Notes: generated by a model from the sequence alone, not told the origin. DNA of 64,000 bases from Chrysogorgia sp. JL179-B06 (GCA_035772405.1 JAYKKM010000029.1:1340001-1404000), one strand, 5' to 3'; shown: positions 10,405 to 22,628, numbered from the stretch's first letter. Program-made: numbers and translations.

Positions 10405-10481
10405 GATAAGGGACTAAACGCCGGTCGATATTAGCACCCTTGCCCTCAGGCCTTCGGCCGGCGCTTCGCGCCGGGCGAGGG
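10405..10481 (+). repeat. GC-rich double-hairpin repeat, copy 3
   Basis: Same unit as 5607-5686. It lies 34 bp after copy 2 in the same orientation. Confidence 0.9.
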
Positions 10482-10485
10482 AAAA

Positions 10486-10603
10486 ATAACCGGAAGTAAA
10501 TGAGCGAGTACACGCTATCTGATTGGTTACTGAGCTCAAAAACCGTGCATTATAACTCAATAAAGCTGATAAGCTGATGTGATTCCTCGCGTAGATTTTG
10601 TCG
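10486..10603 (+). repeat. dispersed repeat shared with 23804-23892
   Basis: TAACCGGAAGTAAATGAGCG through CTGATTGGTTACTGAGCTCA is nearly identical in both places and includes an inverted CCAAT box. This copy has an extra 30-bp segment. Confidence 0.8.
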
Positions 10604-10857
10604 TTTTTGACGGATTTTAAGTAGTTTAAATCACAAAAGAAAGTCAAAGAATACCTGGATACAAAGCTAATCAAGGTATACTATAACACAACAGAATGTT
10701 TTAACTGCAACGTTGAGTGCATTTTCATCGCTAAAATCGCCAACGTGTTTTCATCAAAGGCTTCCTAGCAACGTGCGTTGCTATGTGCTAGCAACGTCTC
10801 TTATAACAGGTAAATCTACATTTTTCACGGCTTTATTGTTAATAATAATGGTGTTCT

Positions 10858-11015
10858 TTTATAAAAGAAATAAAAACTTTGTCTTGTGTGATTATCGAGT
10901 TATAATGGCACTCGAGAAGCTAGTAAAACACTCGGCTATCGCCTCGTATTTTACACGCATCTCTCGTGCCATTATAACTCCATAATCACACGCGACACGT
11001 TTTTTATTTCTTAAA
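10858..11015. repeat. foldback element
   Basis: Arms GTGTGATTATCGAGTTATAA and its mirror surround the centre ACTCGGCTATCGCCTCGT. Confidence 0.85.
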
Positions 11016-11284
11016 CAATGTAACTGAATTCTTGCAGGATTTGTTTTTAACTGTTTTCTCTTTCGTTTTCTTGTTTCGTTTAGAAAATAGTGATACAACA
11101 AATAGCTAGATTAAACTCATGTTTACAGTTTGGTAGTATTATATTTCGTGCCATTTTAATCAGTCGAAATTATTGACTGTTTTTTTATGAAATGCCAGGT
11201 ATAGATCGACGAAAACATTTTGTACAGCGCACCACCGAACGGACCAATGAGTTTCATTATCTTGCAAGAGGCTGAGTAGCTTAA

Positions 11285-11731
11285 AGTGCCATTATAAAGG
11301 CCCTGATTTGGAAGAACTTTTAAAATGATAAAGTAACTTTTTTTGAAGATTTTCGTTTCTTCGCTTTCTTTTTGAGATATCCAGTTTGTTTGATATGAAT
11401 AATGTCCGGAATGTCACACATGCATAATGAGTTATCAGAGAATGTTATATATCTTTGCGTTCATCAAATAAAAACACTAAAGTGTGAATAACACGTGTGC
11501 ATGTTTCTCCCACAACACCAAACCTCTCGATTTTAAAGGATTTCGTTCGAGAATGAAGAGATACACACATATCTCTAATAAGTCATTATGCAAGTGTGAC
11601 GTACAATTCCGGACATTTTTCATATCAAGCAAACTGATATATCTCAAAAAGAAAGCGAAGAAACGAAAATCTTCAAAAGAAGTTACTTTATCATTTTAAA
11701 AGTTCTTCCAAATCAGACAATAATTTTCACT
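11285..11731. mobile_element. TTAA-flanked palindromic MITE
   Basis: TTAA is present at 11281-11284 and 11732-11735. The ends are AGTG and CACT. The body folds back on itself (GGAAGAACTTTTAAAATGAT is mirrored near 11680-11710). A second copy lies at 28980-29448. Confidence 0.75.
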
Positions 11732-11832
11732 TTAACGTCTATTTATGCGATCGCTCCTTTGTTTAAATGGAATATATTGTTGATGTGTTGTGTGAACCGC
11801 CTGACTAATTAGTATAGGAAATAACATTGTTC

Positions 11833-12064
11833 ATAGTCAATCGAGATATGGTCTGGAAACTCGGCAAACTTCAAAGCGACTATATTAATATTTAAACAAC
11901 ACGGTTGAGCGATTAAACCCAAACGATTCTATTGGATGATTGCTTCATTATACTAAAAAAATAGGTTCAGTGACCGTGCACCGTGCATAAAATTGCATAA
12001 AGACGAACAAAAAGATAGAACAAAGACTTTAGCTGAGTTTCCAGACCATATCTCGATTGACTGC
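11833..12064. repeat. inverted repeat with long spacer
   Basis: AGTCAATCGAGATATGGTCT and its mirror form about 31-bp arms separated by 170 bp of non-coding DNA. Confidence 0.85.
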
Positions 12065-12845
12065 ATTGTTGTAGAAGAATTAGTGAAAAATTGTGTGTGG
12101 CGAAATATTTATAATAGCACGATTGCGTAGCACGAGTGATTGAAATACATTTTATAGGAGATAGCCATGTTTTTGAACCAACTTTGAGGTTTTTTTCGAA
12201 GCAGATAATTATAAAAACCTTATCACACGAACCAGTACTTAAAGATCCAGTACTTAAAGATAAATTTAAGAGAAAAGTTGGCTTAATTTATTTACGTTTA
12301 TTCCCACATGGTCGTGGCGAGATGGTGACACTCGCATTTGAGGTGACCGTGAGGTACTAGGTCTGAGTCGTCTTCTGGACGATCTTTTTTAGTATCCGCG
12401 AGAGGTTGAACTAAATGAGAGATTGTTACGATCGGACATGTATGGTGAAATACATCATGGAACTGCTAACCCCCAAATAACTTAGATCCTAACCCTTGGT
12501 TCTAATACTTCCCACATTTACCAACAATGTTTGTTTGTGTTTTCCTCTTGAATTATTAATGAGTTTGAGAATATATTATATTATTATGTTGCGTTGCATT
12601 GTAGATAAAATTTAAGTTTAATACATTTGCAAATCCGGAGCAAGTAACATTGATTGAAATGTTATTATAAACTTATAGATTATTAAACGTATGGATTATT
12701 TGCACATGACGTTGGCTATGTTGATTGAACGTTAGCAAAATAATCTCATTAACTTCTTTTGTTCGTGACACCAGCATGGCTGCCAAACCTTTGTGTTCTG
12801 ATTCTCAAAGGATTGATTGCGAATCATCAATTCTTCTCATTGTAG
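12065..12845. other. upstream/intronic region of the FReD gene
   Basis: No exon with convincing splice signals was found. The sequence before 12846 is open (MAAKPLCSDS...) but unlike a FReD leader and ends at an acceptor, so I treat it as intron. Confidence 0.4.
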
Positions 12846-13223
12846 GGTTCCATTGTGCTGACATATACAGAAAAGGTTCAATAGCAAACGGTGTCTACAC
12901 AATTGACCCAGATGGTCTTGGAGCCTTCAAAGTTAGATGTGATATGACAACAAATGGAGGTGGTTGGACTGTCTTTCAAAGACGAATAGATGGAAGTGTT
13001 GACTTTTATCGCGGATGGAACGAGTATAAGAAAAGTTTTGGTGACTTAAATGGCGAGTTCTGGCTTGGTCTGGATAAGATCAACCGGTTGTCAAAAAGTG
13101 GTCAAAACGTTTTGAGAGTTGATCTCGTGGATTTTCAAAATCTGGCACATTATGCTGTTTATTCAACGTTTACCGTAGCGAATGAAGCAGAATTTTACAA
13201 ATTGACAGTTGAAGGATATTCAG
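12846..13223 (+). CDS. fibrinogen-related domain protein, exon n
   Basis: The exon lies between acceptor TTCTCATTGTAG and donor CAG|GTGAGT. It encodes 126 residues in phase 1-1. It opens with the first fibrinogen-domain cysteine (FHCADIYRKG), followed by VYTIDPDG, CDMTTNGGGWTVFQRR, DFYRGWNEY, FWLGLDKI and the final YSG. These are hallmarks of the N-terminal two-thirds of a fibrinogen C-terminal globular domain (ficolin, tenascin and angiopoietin group). Such domains bind glycans or proteins outside the cell, often in innate recognition. Signal peptide and stalk exons are not visible upstream. Confidence 0.93.
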
Positions 13224-13439
13224 GTGAGTTGGCACATGTATACGTTATATTAATTCTGTCTTGCAAAGGGCTATGGTGTTCTACGCAACTATATTTAAGG
13301 TGTTTGAGGTGCTTGACTTGATAATTTCTGTAAAGGAGTGTTGTGAAACATGCAGATTCTGATGTTGAATGCCACCCACTCGTGTTCTTAAAGTGTATCT
13401 CCAATGAACAAAGCGCCCTTCTGTTGATCAAATGACCAT

Positions 13440-13895
13440 AGAGTCATTACCTGACGCAGCACAAACGCAAGCATAGCAAGAGTTCTTATTTCACAGTAAA
13501 AATAGGCTCGACGCAAGCGCAAGCACAAGAGTCATTATTTCACAGTGAAAATAGGCTCGATACAAGCACAAGAATGAACTTACACTAGTTTTCAGGCTTT
13601 TCCTTGTGCTTGCACTTATGCTTGGGCTTGCGTTGTGATCGTGAAAACCGAGCACAACGCAAGCACAACGGAGTTTTGGGTATCTAATTATGCGTGGCCA
13701 ATCTAAATACTCGTTAAAGTTCCTCGTGTAATCGCGCGCTGTCATGCGAATAGAAGATGGCAGAATCTGCGGAAAGATTGACGACTGGTGACGCAACGCA
13801 AGATAACACGACATGCGGTTCGTTTTCACTTGACACATAGCTCCTGTACTTGCGCTTATGCTCGCGCTTGTGTCGCTCGTGAAAACAAGGCTTAA
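13440..13895. mobile_element. MITE with GCAAGCACAAG-type ends
   Basis: Repeated GCAAGCACAAG motifs on the left are mirrored by TTGTGCTTGCACTTATGCTT and CTTGTGTCGCTCGTGAAAAC on the right. The arrangement is palindromic but decayed. No coding capacity. Confidence 0.6.
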
Positions 13896-14990
13896 GTAAG
13901 TTCCTCCAAAATAATCGAGGTCGCGAAGCGAGGGTGATAATCTCGCCGCGGCAGGGTTCCATTTCTCACGAAACATTTGTATATATATATACTTACTTAC
14001 TTAGGCCGGGTACTAACGCGAGCCGAAATGATAAATTCCCAGCAGATCTTTTTATCCATCATGATACTAGACAATTCATCCCTCCTATCTATACCAGTGT
14101 CTGCTTTGATGTTATCAAGGAATGTGATGTTCCGTCTCCCTCTCTTTGCTGTACCTCTTTTTGGTTCCCAGAGCACCACCTTCGACGCTTCTTCCTCCAG
14201 ATGTCGCACACAATGTCTTGCTAGACGCAATCTCCTTTCTGTGATCTTCTCACTGACCTTTGGAAGATTCCGATATAGTATTTCGTTTGTAAGGTGTTGT
14301 TTCCACGATATGTTCAGAACTTCAGGGCCATTCTTAGCATCCTTGTATAACAACCATCTGTACGCTTTTCCATCTGTTTTGTCAGCGTCCAAGTTTCACT
14401 TCCGTATAGGAACACAGACTCAACAGTAGCTACAAATAGTCTGATCTTGGTGTGTCGTGGTAATCTGGATGTCCATACTGTATTTTCTTTAACTTGTAGC
14501 ATGATATAAATATGCTTGAGCCTTGAGCCTTTCTTATGTTGTAATCCTTCTCTGAGCTACTAGTCCATGCAGACACCAAGGTATTTAAACTCATCAACAT
14601 TTTCTAATGATTTTCAGCTTGTAGTTTTCAGTTGGACTTCTCCTGACTGATTAAATGACATGACTTTTGTTTTCTTTACGTTCATGTGGAGACCTACTTT
14701 GGCAACTGACGTTTCGAGTCTTGTTAGAAGCTCCTGTGCTTGTTGAATTTCATTGGAGAGCAGAGCCATATAATCAGCGAAGTCTAAGTCAGCGATAGAG
14801 ACTGGAACTCTTCGACTTTTCCTCTTTTCGATTGTAAAACCTAGATCTTCTTCATCTTCTCCTATATTGCTTGTCTCATTGCATAGTCAAGTGTGATGGC
14901 GAATAAGTATGGTGCTAAGGTGTCTCCATGCATCACACCTGCTTGAATCTCGAAGAGCACTCTCTCTCCGACTGGTGATAGCACCCTAGC

Positions 14991-15443
14991 TCAGATGTTT
15001 TCGTATGTCTTTCCAACGGCAGCAACAAGTTCCTTAGGTATACCATAGGTACCTAAGATCTTAAGCATTTTGCCTCTATGGATACTGTCAAATGCTTTTA
15101 CACCTTCTATTATTCGTCGTAGCGCCAGGATTTGTGCGGTTGTAGTTCTCCCAGGCCTGAATCCATTTTGGTTTGGTCGTAGATATGGGTCAAGTGTTGG
15201 TTGTATATACGATTGAGCAACATTTTGTTCACTACCTTTGCTATCAGCGAGTTGAGCATGATGCCACGGTAGTTTCCTCCAACACTTAGATCTCCAGATT
15301 TGGCAATGGGTATCAAGTTTATTAGCAAATCCTAAGAAGATTTCATCTATATCACATCTTTTTAGCAATTCTGGAGGTATTTCATCGGTGCCTGCAGCTT
15401 TACCTTCTTTGAGTGTTTTTTTTGCCGATTTATATTCTTCCAT
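14991..15443 (-). pseudogene. LINE reverse transcriptase fragment
   Basis: KEGKAAGTDEIPPELLK matches the usual start of a LINE RT fingers domain, and NGFRPGRTTTAQILALRR and DSIHRGKMLK follow. A neighbouring frame carries NYRGIMLNSLIAKVVNKML, showing a frameshift inside the domain. The YADD motif region is disrupted. Confidence 0.75.
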
Positions 15444-15720
15444 GTCAAATGGGCCAGTTCTGTAATTCAGATCTATAAGAACCGGCAGAATATCTTCATC
15501 TTCGTCCTCTATTTCTGGTTCCTTTCCAAGTAGCTGGCTAAAACATAGATACCAGTTATTTACTCAGTCTTCCTTGCTTTTCCCTTTCAGAATGCCCGAT
15601 TTTGTTGTTTTCCTCCCACTGATTTCGTTAACGAGTTCTCAGCTTTCGCTATGACTGCATCTGGCATCTGCCTTCTCTATCTTATCAATCATCTCATTTA
15701 GATCTTCTTCATCAATAATG

Positions 15721-16635
15721 TCATAGGTCTTTTACAACCTGCAATTGGATTCTATCTTTCTCTGACATACTTGTTGAATACACCTCAAAAGCATCTTGAA
15801 CTTTCTTACGATCATTTACAATTCTTGGATCTTTCGAGTTGTTTTTCTTTGCACATTTTTTCTTCTTTTTAGGTAGAATCTTTTCAGCAGCCTCTTTATT
15901 TGCTATTATCAAGTGTTGACATAGTTCAGTTATTGTTTCTGAGTTATCCTGGAGCTCTATGTATTTATTCTTAACAGTGACTGTATAAAGTTGTTGTAGG
16001 TTTGCGTCCCCTCTAAGTTCCGACCAATCATATATGGTCTTCCTTTTGCTGGTGCGTAGACTAAGGTTGATTCTGGCGGATAGTATGCGATGGTCTGAAC
16101 CCAAGCTGGAGAAACTGTTATAGGCTTCTATGTTTCTAATAGAATTTTTCCACTTCTTGTTGATAAGGATGAAGTCAACTTGTGATTTTAAGCCATCCGT
16201 GTCTGAGATATAAGTCCAGAGTTTACCTTGCTTCTTCTGAAACCTAGTGTTCGTTATCATAAAATAATTCTCTACGGCGAAATCTATCAGCAATTCACCA
16301 TTTTTATTAGTATCCTTGTAGAAGGTGTAGAGTGCATCATCTGGGCCTAAATGTGCATTGCAGTCACCGACAATTAGAATCATGTGGTGTTTTGGAATTG
16401 TTTGAACTGCATTCGTCAAATTATTATAGTGCTCCTCAGAATCTTCGTCCCCTTCACATGGTGCATAATGGATGATCACTGTAGTTTCTGGATTTCCACC
16501 AAAGTTTGCAATCAGTATTCTGCTATTGAATGAAATCACATCTGCCATCGCATCTGTTGCAACCTTGTTGAGCAGAAGTCCAACTCCACCACATGCAACA
16601 TTACTGTCATTCCTCCATGCAGATGTTGTGATCAT
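15721..16635 (-). pseudogene. LINE endonuclease (EEP/APE) fragment
   Basis: About 304 open residues, and the frame stays open upstream to about 16720. Metal-binding and catalytic motifs seen are IVGDCNAHLGPDD and the C-terminal LGSDHRILSARI, with a basic linker KKKKKCAKKNN following. This domain nicks target DNA for target-primed reverse transcription. The N-terminal motif of the domain is in another frame or lost. Confidence 0.8.
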
Positions 16636-17576
16636 AGTGGATTTTCCATATGGTTTATATTCAATTGTATCGTCATCATCATTGTGTACAATCTTGTGGT
16701 AAACTATGCTTCTTAGGTCGTGCCAAGCAGCTCACCTTTTGCCCTTGTCTAACCTTGCTATCAGCTGGATCTCTCCCATAAGGGTTTAAAGGCACAGCGT
16801 CATCAATCTTGTTAGATGTGCTCCCACAAATTGCATCGTTGACAGGGGATGATTCATTAGTAGGGGCTTTAACCGTAGTGCTTCGAGTTTTCATCATCAT
16901 CATTACGGCTTTTCAGTTGCTATTACTGACAGGGGTCGCGTACTCCTCCTGTAGGGTGCAGTACTTTAACTAACTAAGAGTGGTATCCCCTCGCCGGTCA
17001 TGAAGGTCATTCATTCACCAAGCGGAAAGCTGTGTTGAACCGAAATATCAGTCTATCGAGTTTCGCTCCATCCACAAACCTCCTACCTGCATACCTCCTA
17101 CCTCTTTATTCCATCTATATAACCAGGACGACTCGGTCACGTATATACGTTGAAATCTATTTGCCTAAACTGTAATTCGGCACGTCGCCTCGAGAAATCC
17201 CTCACATGTTGTTGTTTATTTTTGCTACAGACTTTTCTTTTCACCTTATTTAATGTGCTTATTTATGAAAATATAACCTCTATTATTATTATTTTTTTTT
17301 CCATTTTACACGGGGCCGCAGTAATTGGCGTAAGCTGTTGTGGTATCCCTGCCATACTTCATTCACCAATGCCAATGGCGAATCGTAATATATAAATTAA
17401 ATAGAAACGTGGCTTATCAGCCAATCATAACACGTTTTTCAAAATGTTATTTTATAATAATCGTCTAGCTGAGTAAACAGGTCGAAAGCCTTTAGCAGTA
17501 AATCATTGACTTGTATTTCCTCAAAAATTCTAAAATGCATTGATCAGTGCAAACGTTTGCCTTGAAACATGTACAG

Positions 17577-17830
17577 GTGAAGCTGGTGATTCGTTTGGTT
17601 ATCACAATGGTATGATGTTCACCACGAACGATCTAGACAAAGATAAAAAATCGGGTGCAAACTGTGCTTCTACATGGAAAAGCGCATGGTGGTACAAAAA
17701 GTGCTACGAGTGCCATCTCAATGGCCAGTACTTTCCCAACACGACTTTCCAAGGAATCCTGTGGAAAGCATGGAACGCAGCTCAAGGTTTGAAGAAAACT
17801 GAGATGAAAATGCGACCCCCCGAGTTTTAG
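17577..17830 (+). CDS. fibrinogen-related domain protein, terminal exon
   Basis: The exon starts after acceptor CATGTACAG in phase 1 and ends at TAG. It continues directly from YSG of the previous exon as EAGDSFGYHNGM. It carries the calcium site (NDLDKDKK), the disulfide ANCA, the WWYKKCYECHLNG motif and the closing MKMRP. With the previous exon it gives a complete domain of about 210 residues, the usual length. Confidence 0.93.
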
Positions 17831-18310
17831 GAATCATTGCTGCTTAGAGTTCAAGATCCTATCGTTCTTGTAGGTGATTTAGAAGAATCGTCAAACACTA
17901 GTGTACATTGCCATATTAACATAAATCTAAAATATTGTAGGTGAAGGCTAAAAGGGATGACTCAAAAATACCTCATTTTCAAGGACTATAGTCTAACCCT
18001 AATCCCAATGATAATCCTAACCCTAGCCTTGATCCTAACATTAAACCTAACCCTAACCATAGCTAATCCTAACCTAACCAAAAATAAAGACGAAACAAAA
18101 ACAGAAATGTCCTTTTGAGTCATTCCTTTTAGCCTAAACCAACATTATGATAGCATACATATGTTTGTCAAGTTTAATGTTGTATTTTTAGTTTTATTAT
18201 ATGACTATGGCGTAATTTTACCTAATACGGCTTCGGGGCTATTTATATGAGATGCGGGACGGGACATTTGCCCGGACGGGACCTACATCCCGCTTATATT
18301 TTCCCTTCAT
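17831..18310. other. 3' flank of FReD gene
   Basis: No gene seen. A degenerate CTAACCC tract is present at 17985-18085. Confidence 0.5.
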
Positions 18311-18314
18311 TTAA

Positions 18315-18573
18315 CTCTTTCCTGTCGGGCTGAAAAATCATCCAAAATTGAACCACTTCTTTGTATTAACCATAACTGTTGCGAAAGCTATACATTTTCT
18401 GAAAGCCCAATAAACCGGCTTTACTAATGCTTTTAAATTTTACTAATGCTTTTAAATCAAACTTGTCGTGTTTCATTCAATTTTTAATCTTGCGTTACCG
18501 TGTGCTGTGTTTTTCGATTCACGACTTCATCAGTCTTATACGACCGATTTTGACTGGACCAGACAGGAAAGAT
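18315..18573. mobile_element. TTAA-flanked MITE
   Basis: Ends CTCTTTCCTGTC and GACAGGAAAGAT are flanked by TTAA at 18311-18314 and 18574-18577, a piggyBac-like arrangement. A diverged reverse copy lies at 61311-61725 (shared CACACGGTAACGCAAGA, CGAAAGCTAT and AAAGCCGGTTTAT-like blocks). Confidence 0.7.
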
Positions 18574-18630
18574 TTAACTCATCCCGTTTACATGGAGAAA
18601 GTGTTTTCAGGAACGTTTTTTTGTCTCATT

Positions 18631-18721
18631 CCGCCTAAGGGGGGTCACGGTTTGCTCAAGCGGGATCTGGGCTATAGGTTAGACAATTTTCGCCACTGTA
18701 AATACTCAATCTGCCTGAAAC
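18631..18721 (+). repeat. isolated unit of the 82-bp satellite
   Basis: TTTGCTCAAGCGGGATCTGG through CGCCACTGTAAATA matches the tandem units at 22019-22352. The LINE that follows lies between this unit and the array. Confidence 0.8.
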
Positions 18722-18927
18722 GAAAATGGGGTCTTATAATTAACAATAACATTGACAAATCTCATCTAAACAATTATGGTGTACATTTGAACAAGATGGG
18801 CTCAGCATCACTCGCCAAGAATATAAAGCATTTTTTAAGCACTATTCAATGACTAGGCGTAAACCCGGATCATGGCTCTGCGGAATCAAACTCAAACCAA
18901 AATAACCCGTTATCACACCTAAACAAA

Positions 18928-20274
18928 ATGCCTTATCCGAAACTTAAAGGTTTTATAATTGGCCAACTAAACATTACAAGCTTGGTAAAACACATTGAAG
19001 AACTCAAAATTTTCTTGCATAATCAGACTTTTGACATATTAAGCATTAATGAAACTAGACTTGATAATACAATACATAATGATGAGGTTAAGATCATGGG
19101 TTATGAACTAGTAAGGAAAGATCGAAACCGAAACGGTGGAGGCGTTGCAATTTTTATACGAAATACTATTCCCTACATTGAACGAGGTGAATTAATACCT
19201 AATAATGTTGAAGCAATATGTATTGAAATTAAAAAACCTAAAAGTAAACCTGTATTAATTTCGACCTGGTATCGCCCACCTGATTCAAGCATTGACTTGC
19301 TTGATCGTTTTGAAAATTTCGTGCAAATAGCTGATGATGAAGAAAAAGAACTAATCATAACCGGCGATCTTAACTGTAATCTATTAGCGGTGGAAAGTAA
19401 TGCTCATATTACAAAACTTAAAGACTTATTTGATGTGTATCAACTACAACAACATATAAAGAGTCCGACTAGAGTAACTACTAAAACTAGTACTTTACTA
19501 GATCTAATAATAACTAAAATAGATGACTTGAAGACTATAGATTCTGGAGTCATACACTTGGGAATTAGTGATCACAGCCTTGTTTACCTATGTCGAAAAA
19601 TAAGTATTCCAAAAGAAAAGCCTAAAATAGTCGAAACAAGACAATTTAAATATTTCGATGCCACCCAATTCCAACATGATCTAAGAGAAACACTTAGCAC
19701 ATTACATGATAGTTATACAGATCCAAATACAGCATTTCACGACTGGAAAAAAATATTTCTTGAAATAGCTGATTTTCACGCACCAATCAAACGGAAAAAA
19801 GTTAAAAGCGAGTATAATCCATGGCTAACAAATGAAATTAAAATAATGAGTTACCGCAGAGACTACTTGAAAAAGAAAGCGGTAAGTCTTAAATCTATGT
19901 CATACCACGAATCGTACAAACGTTGTCGGAACCAAGTAAATCGTCTAATTAAAGAAGTTAAAGCAAATTACTATAAGTCTAAACTCGAAAATAGCAAAAA
20001 TAGCAAGGAAAGTTGGAAAACTTTAAATGAACTATTAAACAAACAATCCAAATGTACGACAATTAAAGAAGTAATAGTAAATTGCAACAAAATAACTGGT
20101 GACAAGAATATCGCTGATGAATTTAATAATTTCTTCTCAACAATAGGTCCAAAATTGGCAGATAACATTCCACCAAATGATCTTGACCCTCTTTACTGTG
20201 TGACCCCGGAATCCGGAGTCTTCGAGTTTAAAAACATCTCATATGTAGATGTGGAGAGTGTTATAAAAAGATGA
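18928..20274 (+). pseudogene. LINE ORF2, endonuclease part
   Basis: About 448 open residues. The AP-endonuclease motifs are all present: GQLNITSL, the catalytic ILSINETRLD, GGGVAIFIR, TWYRPP, ITGDLNCNLL and ISDHSLVYL. A coiled, lysine-rich linker leads to the RT. The frame ends just where the RT fingers begin (VIKR, stop), and the RT continues one frame over from 20271: a single-base frameshift. The protein would nick target DNA. Confidence 0.9.
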
Positions 20275-21585
20275 ATGCAAGTAAATCACCAGGTCTGGAC
20301 AAGATTTCAAATAAACTATTGAAAGCATCGGGAAACGCCATTATTGATTCATTAGTCTATATTTTCAATTTATCTATGAACACTGGAATCTTTCCAGAAG
20401 AAATGAAGTATGCAAAGGTCACCCCTATCTATAAATCGGGGGAAAAAACTGACTGTAATAACTATAGGCTTATATCTATGATATCAGCCGTCGCAAAAAT
20501 GTTCGAAAAGATTATTTATATTCAATTAAACGACTACTTAAATAACAATCAAATTATCTCAAAACATCAATCAGGATTTCGTACTCAGCATTCAACTGAA
20601 ACTACACTCTTGCATTCTACAAACCAATGTCTAGTTAACATGGACAAGGGCTTTATTAATGGTATATTATTTCTAGACCTTAAAAAAGCTTTTGACACTG
20701 TTGATCACAAAATTCTTCTCTCTAAACTAAAATGTTATGGAGTAAGAGGGATTACATTACAATGGTTTCAGTCATATCTTCGTGAAAGAAAACAAATATG
20801 CAAAATTAATAGTTCAAACTCAAATACTAAACAAATTACATGTGGTGTCCCTCAAGGATCCAACCTTGGTCCACTTCTCTTTCTTGTATACATAAATGAT
20901 CTGCCAAACTGTCTAGAAACGACGCAAGCGTCCAATGTTTGCGGACGATACCAACATTATATGTCGGGGGAAATCGCCCGCAGACATTGAACGCAAAATT
21001 AATATAGATCTCGATAATGTTCACAAATGGCTTACTGCCAACAAACTAACTTTAAATAGTGAAAAAACTGAATATATGATAGTCGGGTCTCGACAAAGAC
21101 TAAAACAAATGTCCAATAACTCATCTATACAAATAGTAATTGGCGATCAAACAATAGAACAAGTGCATAATAAAAAAGTCTTAGGAGTTATCATTGATGA
21201 TCAGTTAAGGTGGCAAGAACATAATGATGCTCAATGTAATAAAATTTCGAAAAACATTGCTCTCTTAAGAAGAGCAAAAAATTTTGTAACACAAGATGCA
21301 TTACTAACAATGTATAACTCACTTGTCTTGCCACACTTCACTTACTGTTCAACAGTGTGGAACAACGGTAACAATGTCACACAAGTCAATAAATTATGCA
21401 AGTTACAAAAAAGAGCAGCTCGGGTGATAACGGGTTCAGGGTATGAAATTAGATCATCTGACATATTTGATAAACTTAAATGGGATTCAATTGAAACTAT
21501 TTTTAAAAAAAGAGAACAATTAATGACATTTAAGGCACTACCGAGGTATGACACCAACCTATTTATCAGAACTATTTGCAATTAA
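20271..21585 (+). pseudogene. LINE ORF2, reverse transcriptase part
   Basis: The first segment (20271-20990) contains ASKSPGLDKISNKLL, LDLKKAFDTVDH and GVPQGSNLGPLLFLVYIND. The catalytic FADDTNI lies in the next frame from 20935, so a second frameshift lies just before the active site. The segment continues through the thumb (LGVIIDDQLRW, YNSLVLPHFTYCSTVW) to about 21585. The motif set is typical of CR1/L2/Rex-type LINEs. Confidence 0.9.
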
Positions 21586-22018
21586 CCATAACAACACATA
21601 TAGATTGAGAAGCAACGATCGTAAAGCTTTATTTAGAAAAACCTAAAACAAATTTCCTAAAACATAGTTTCTCATATCGCGGAGCCAGGTCCTGGAATAG
21701 TTTGCCACAAGAAATTGTCGACAAGTACGAGTATTCCTCAATTAATTATTTTAAAAAAGTGTATTAAATGAGCCACTACAATGATTTAAGAACAAACTTG
21801 TCGACAGTTTAAATTGTTTATTTGTGCGTTTATAGTTATATTTGTATATATTGTTAATTATTGGTATGTATTAGAAGCTATCTGTATAAAATGGAAATAG
21901 TTAATTTTTTCCATATTCTTTCTTTATACACATATTTATGTAAATACACGGCCCTTTGAAAATCAGAAAACTGAAAGGCTACCGTGTGTAAATAAGTTTA
22001 AATAATAATAATAATAAT

Positions 22019-22352
22019 CCCTCCTAACCGGGATCCCTGTTTGCTCAAGCGGGATCTGGACTATAGGCTGGACAATTTTTACCACTGTAAATGTTCCATC
22101 CCGCCTAACCAGGACACCTATAGTTAGTCAAGCGGGATCTGGACTATAGGCTGGACAATTTTCACCACTGTAAATGTTACATCCCGCTTAACCGAGATCC
22201 ATGTTTGCTCAAACGGGATCTGGGCTATAGGCTGGACAATTTTCACCACTGTAAATGTTCCATCCCGCTTAGCCGGGATCCCTGTTTGCTCAAGCGGGAT
22301 CTGGGCTATAGGCTGGGCAATTTTCGCCATGTACATTCTCCATATCCCGCCT
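22019..22352 (+). repeat. tandem satellite, ~82-bp unit, 4 copies
   Basis: Each unit holds CAAGCGGGATCTGG, CTATAGGCTGGACAATTTT and ACTGTAAATGTTCCATCCCG. Variation among units is a few bases each. Confidence 0.92.
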
Positions 22353-22519
22353 AACCATGATGATATCCAAATATCGTTTTCATGCAGATATCTGTTTATT
22401 GGATCAGTGGCGCAGCCAGAAAATTTGTGATGTCCGGGCCGCAATTAAATTATGGAAGTGGCAGATCTAGGGCTGTTTGAGCAGGGCGGGCACATTAAAC
22501 AATGATTGGATGAGGCTGA

Positions 22520-22615
22520 GCATGATATCAAGAATTATCCAGACCGAGGTCAATGTTATCTGCCGAACCTGAAGGCTGAGCCGGATAACATTGGCAGTGA
22601 TCTGGATAATTTTTG
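22520..22615. repeat. foldback element
   Basis: AATTATCCAGACCGAGGTCA and its mirror form 40-bp arms around a short loop. Confidence 0.8.
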
Positions 22616-22628
22616 TTATTATATAACT

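Larger units (their letters stand above)
13990..17000 (-). mobile_element. APE-type LINE, antisense to FReD gene, degenerate
   Basis: Reading right to left: an apurinic endonuclease domain (15721-16720), broken reverse transcriptase pieces (14991-15443), then the C-terminal part with FLYGSETWTLTK and ARVSTRPK at 13997-14502. Several frameshifts and stops separate them. The 3' end at about 13989 is a short AAGT repeat merging into (AT)n. Order and motifs support a non-LTR retrotransposon; the clade (RTE or CR1-like) is not settled. The 5' boundary near 17000 is approximate. Confidence 0.85.
13224..17576 (+). other. FReD intron expanded by transposons
   Basis: The intron starts GTGAGT and ends CATGTACAG, phase 1. 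It contains a CAAGCACAAG-rich MITE (13440-13895) and an antisense LINE (about 13990-17000). The remaining intron sequence shows no exon. Confidence 0.85.
18726..22018 (+). mobile_element. CR1/L2-like LINE with frameshifts
   Basis: The order is: C-terminal piece of ORF1 (18733-18852, YGVHLNKMGSASLAKNI, as in SGNH/esterase ORF1 proteins), endonuclease (18928-20274), reverse transcriptase (20271-21585), a 3' region, and an (AAT)n tail ending at 22018. Two frameshifts break ORF2. 82-bp satellite units lie on both sides, so it appears to have inserted in that satellite. Confidence 0.9.

Noticed and set aside
17985..18085. telomere or subtelomere
   Set aside because: CTAACCC-type units are irregular, short, and scattered at several internal places; they are interspersed degenerate tracts.
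18427..18732. upstream part of the 141-codon ORF before the LINE
   Set aside because: It crosses a MITE and a satellite unit; only the last 36 or so codons look like LINE ORF1.
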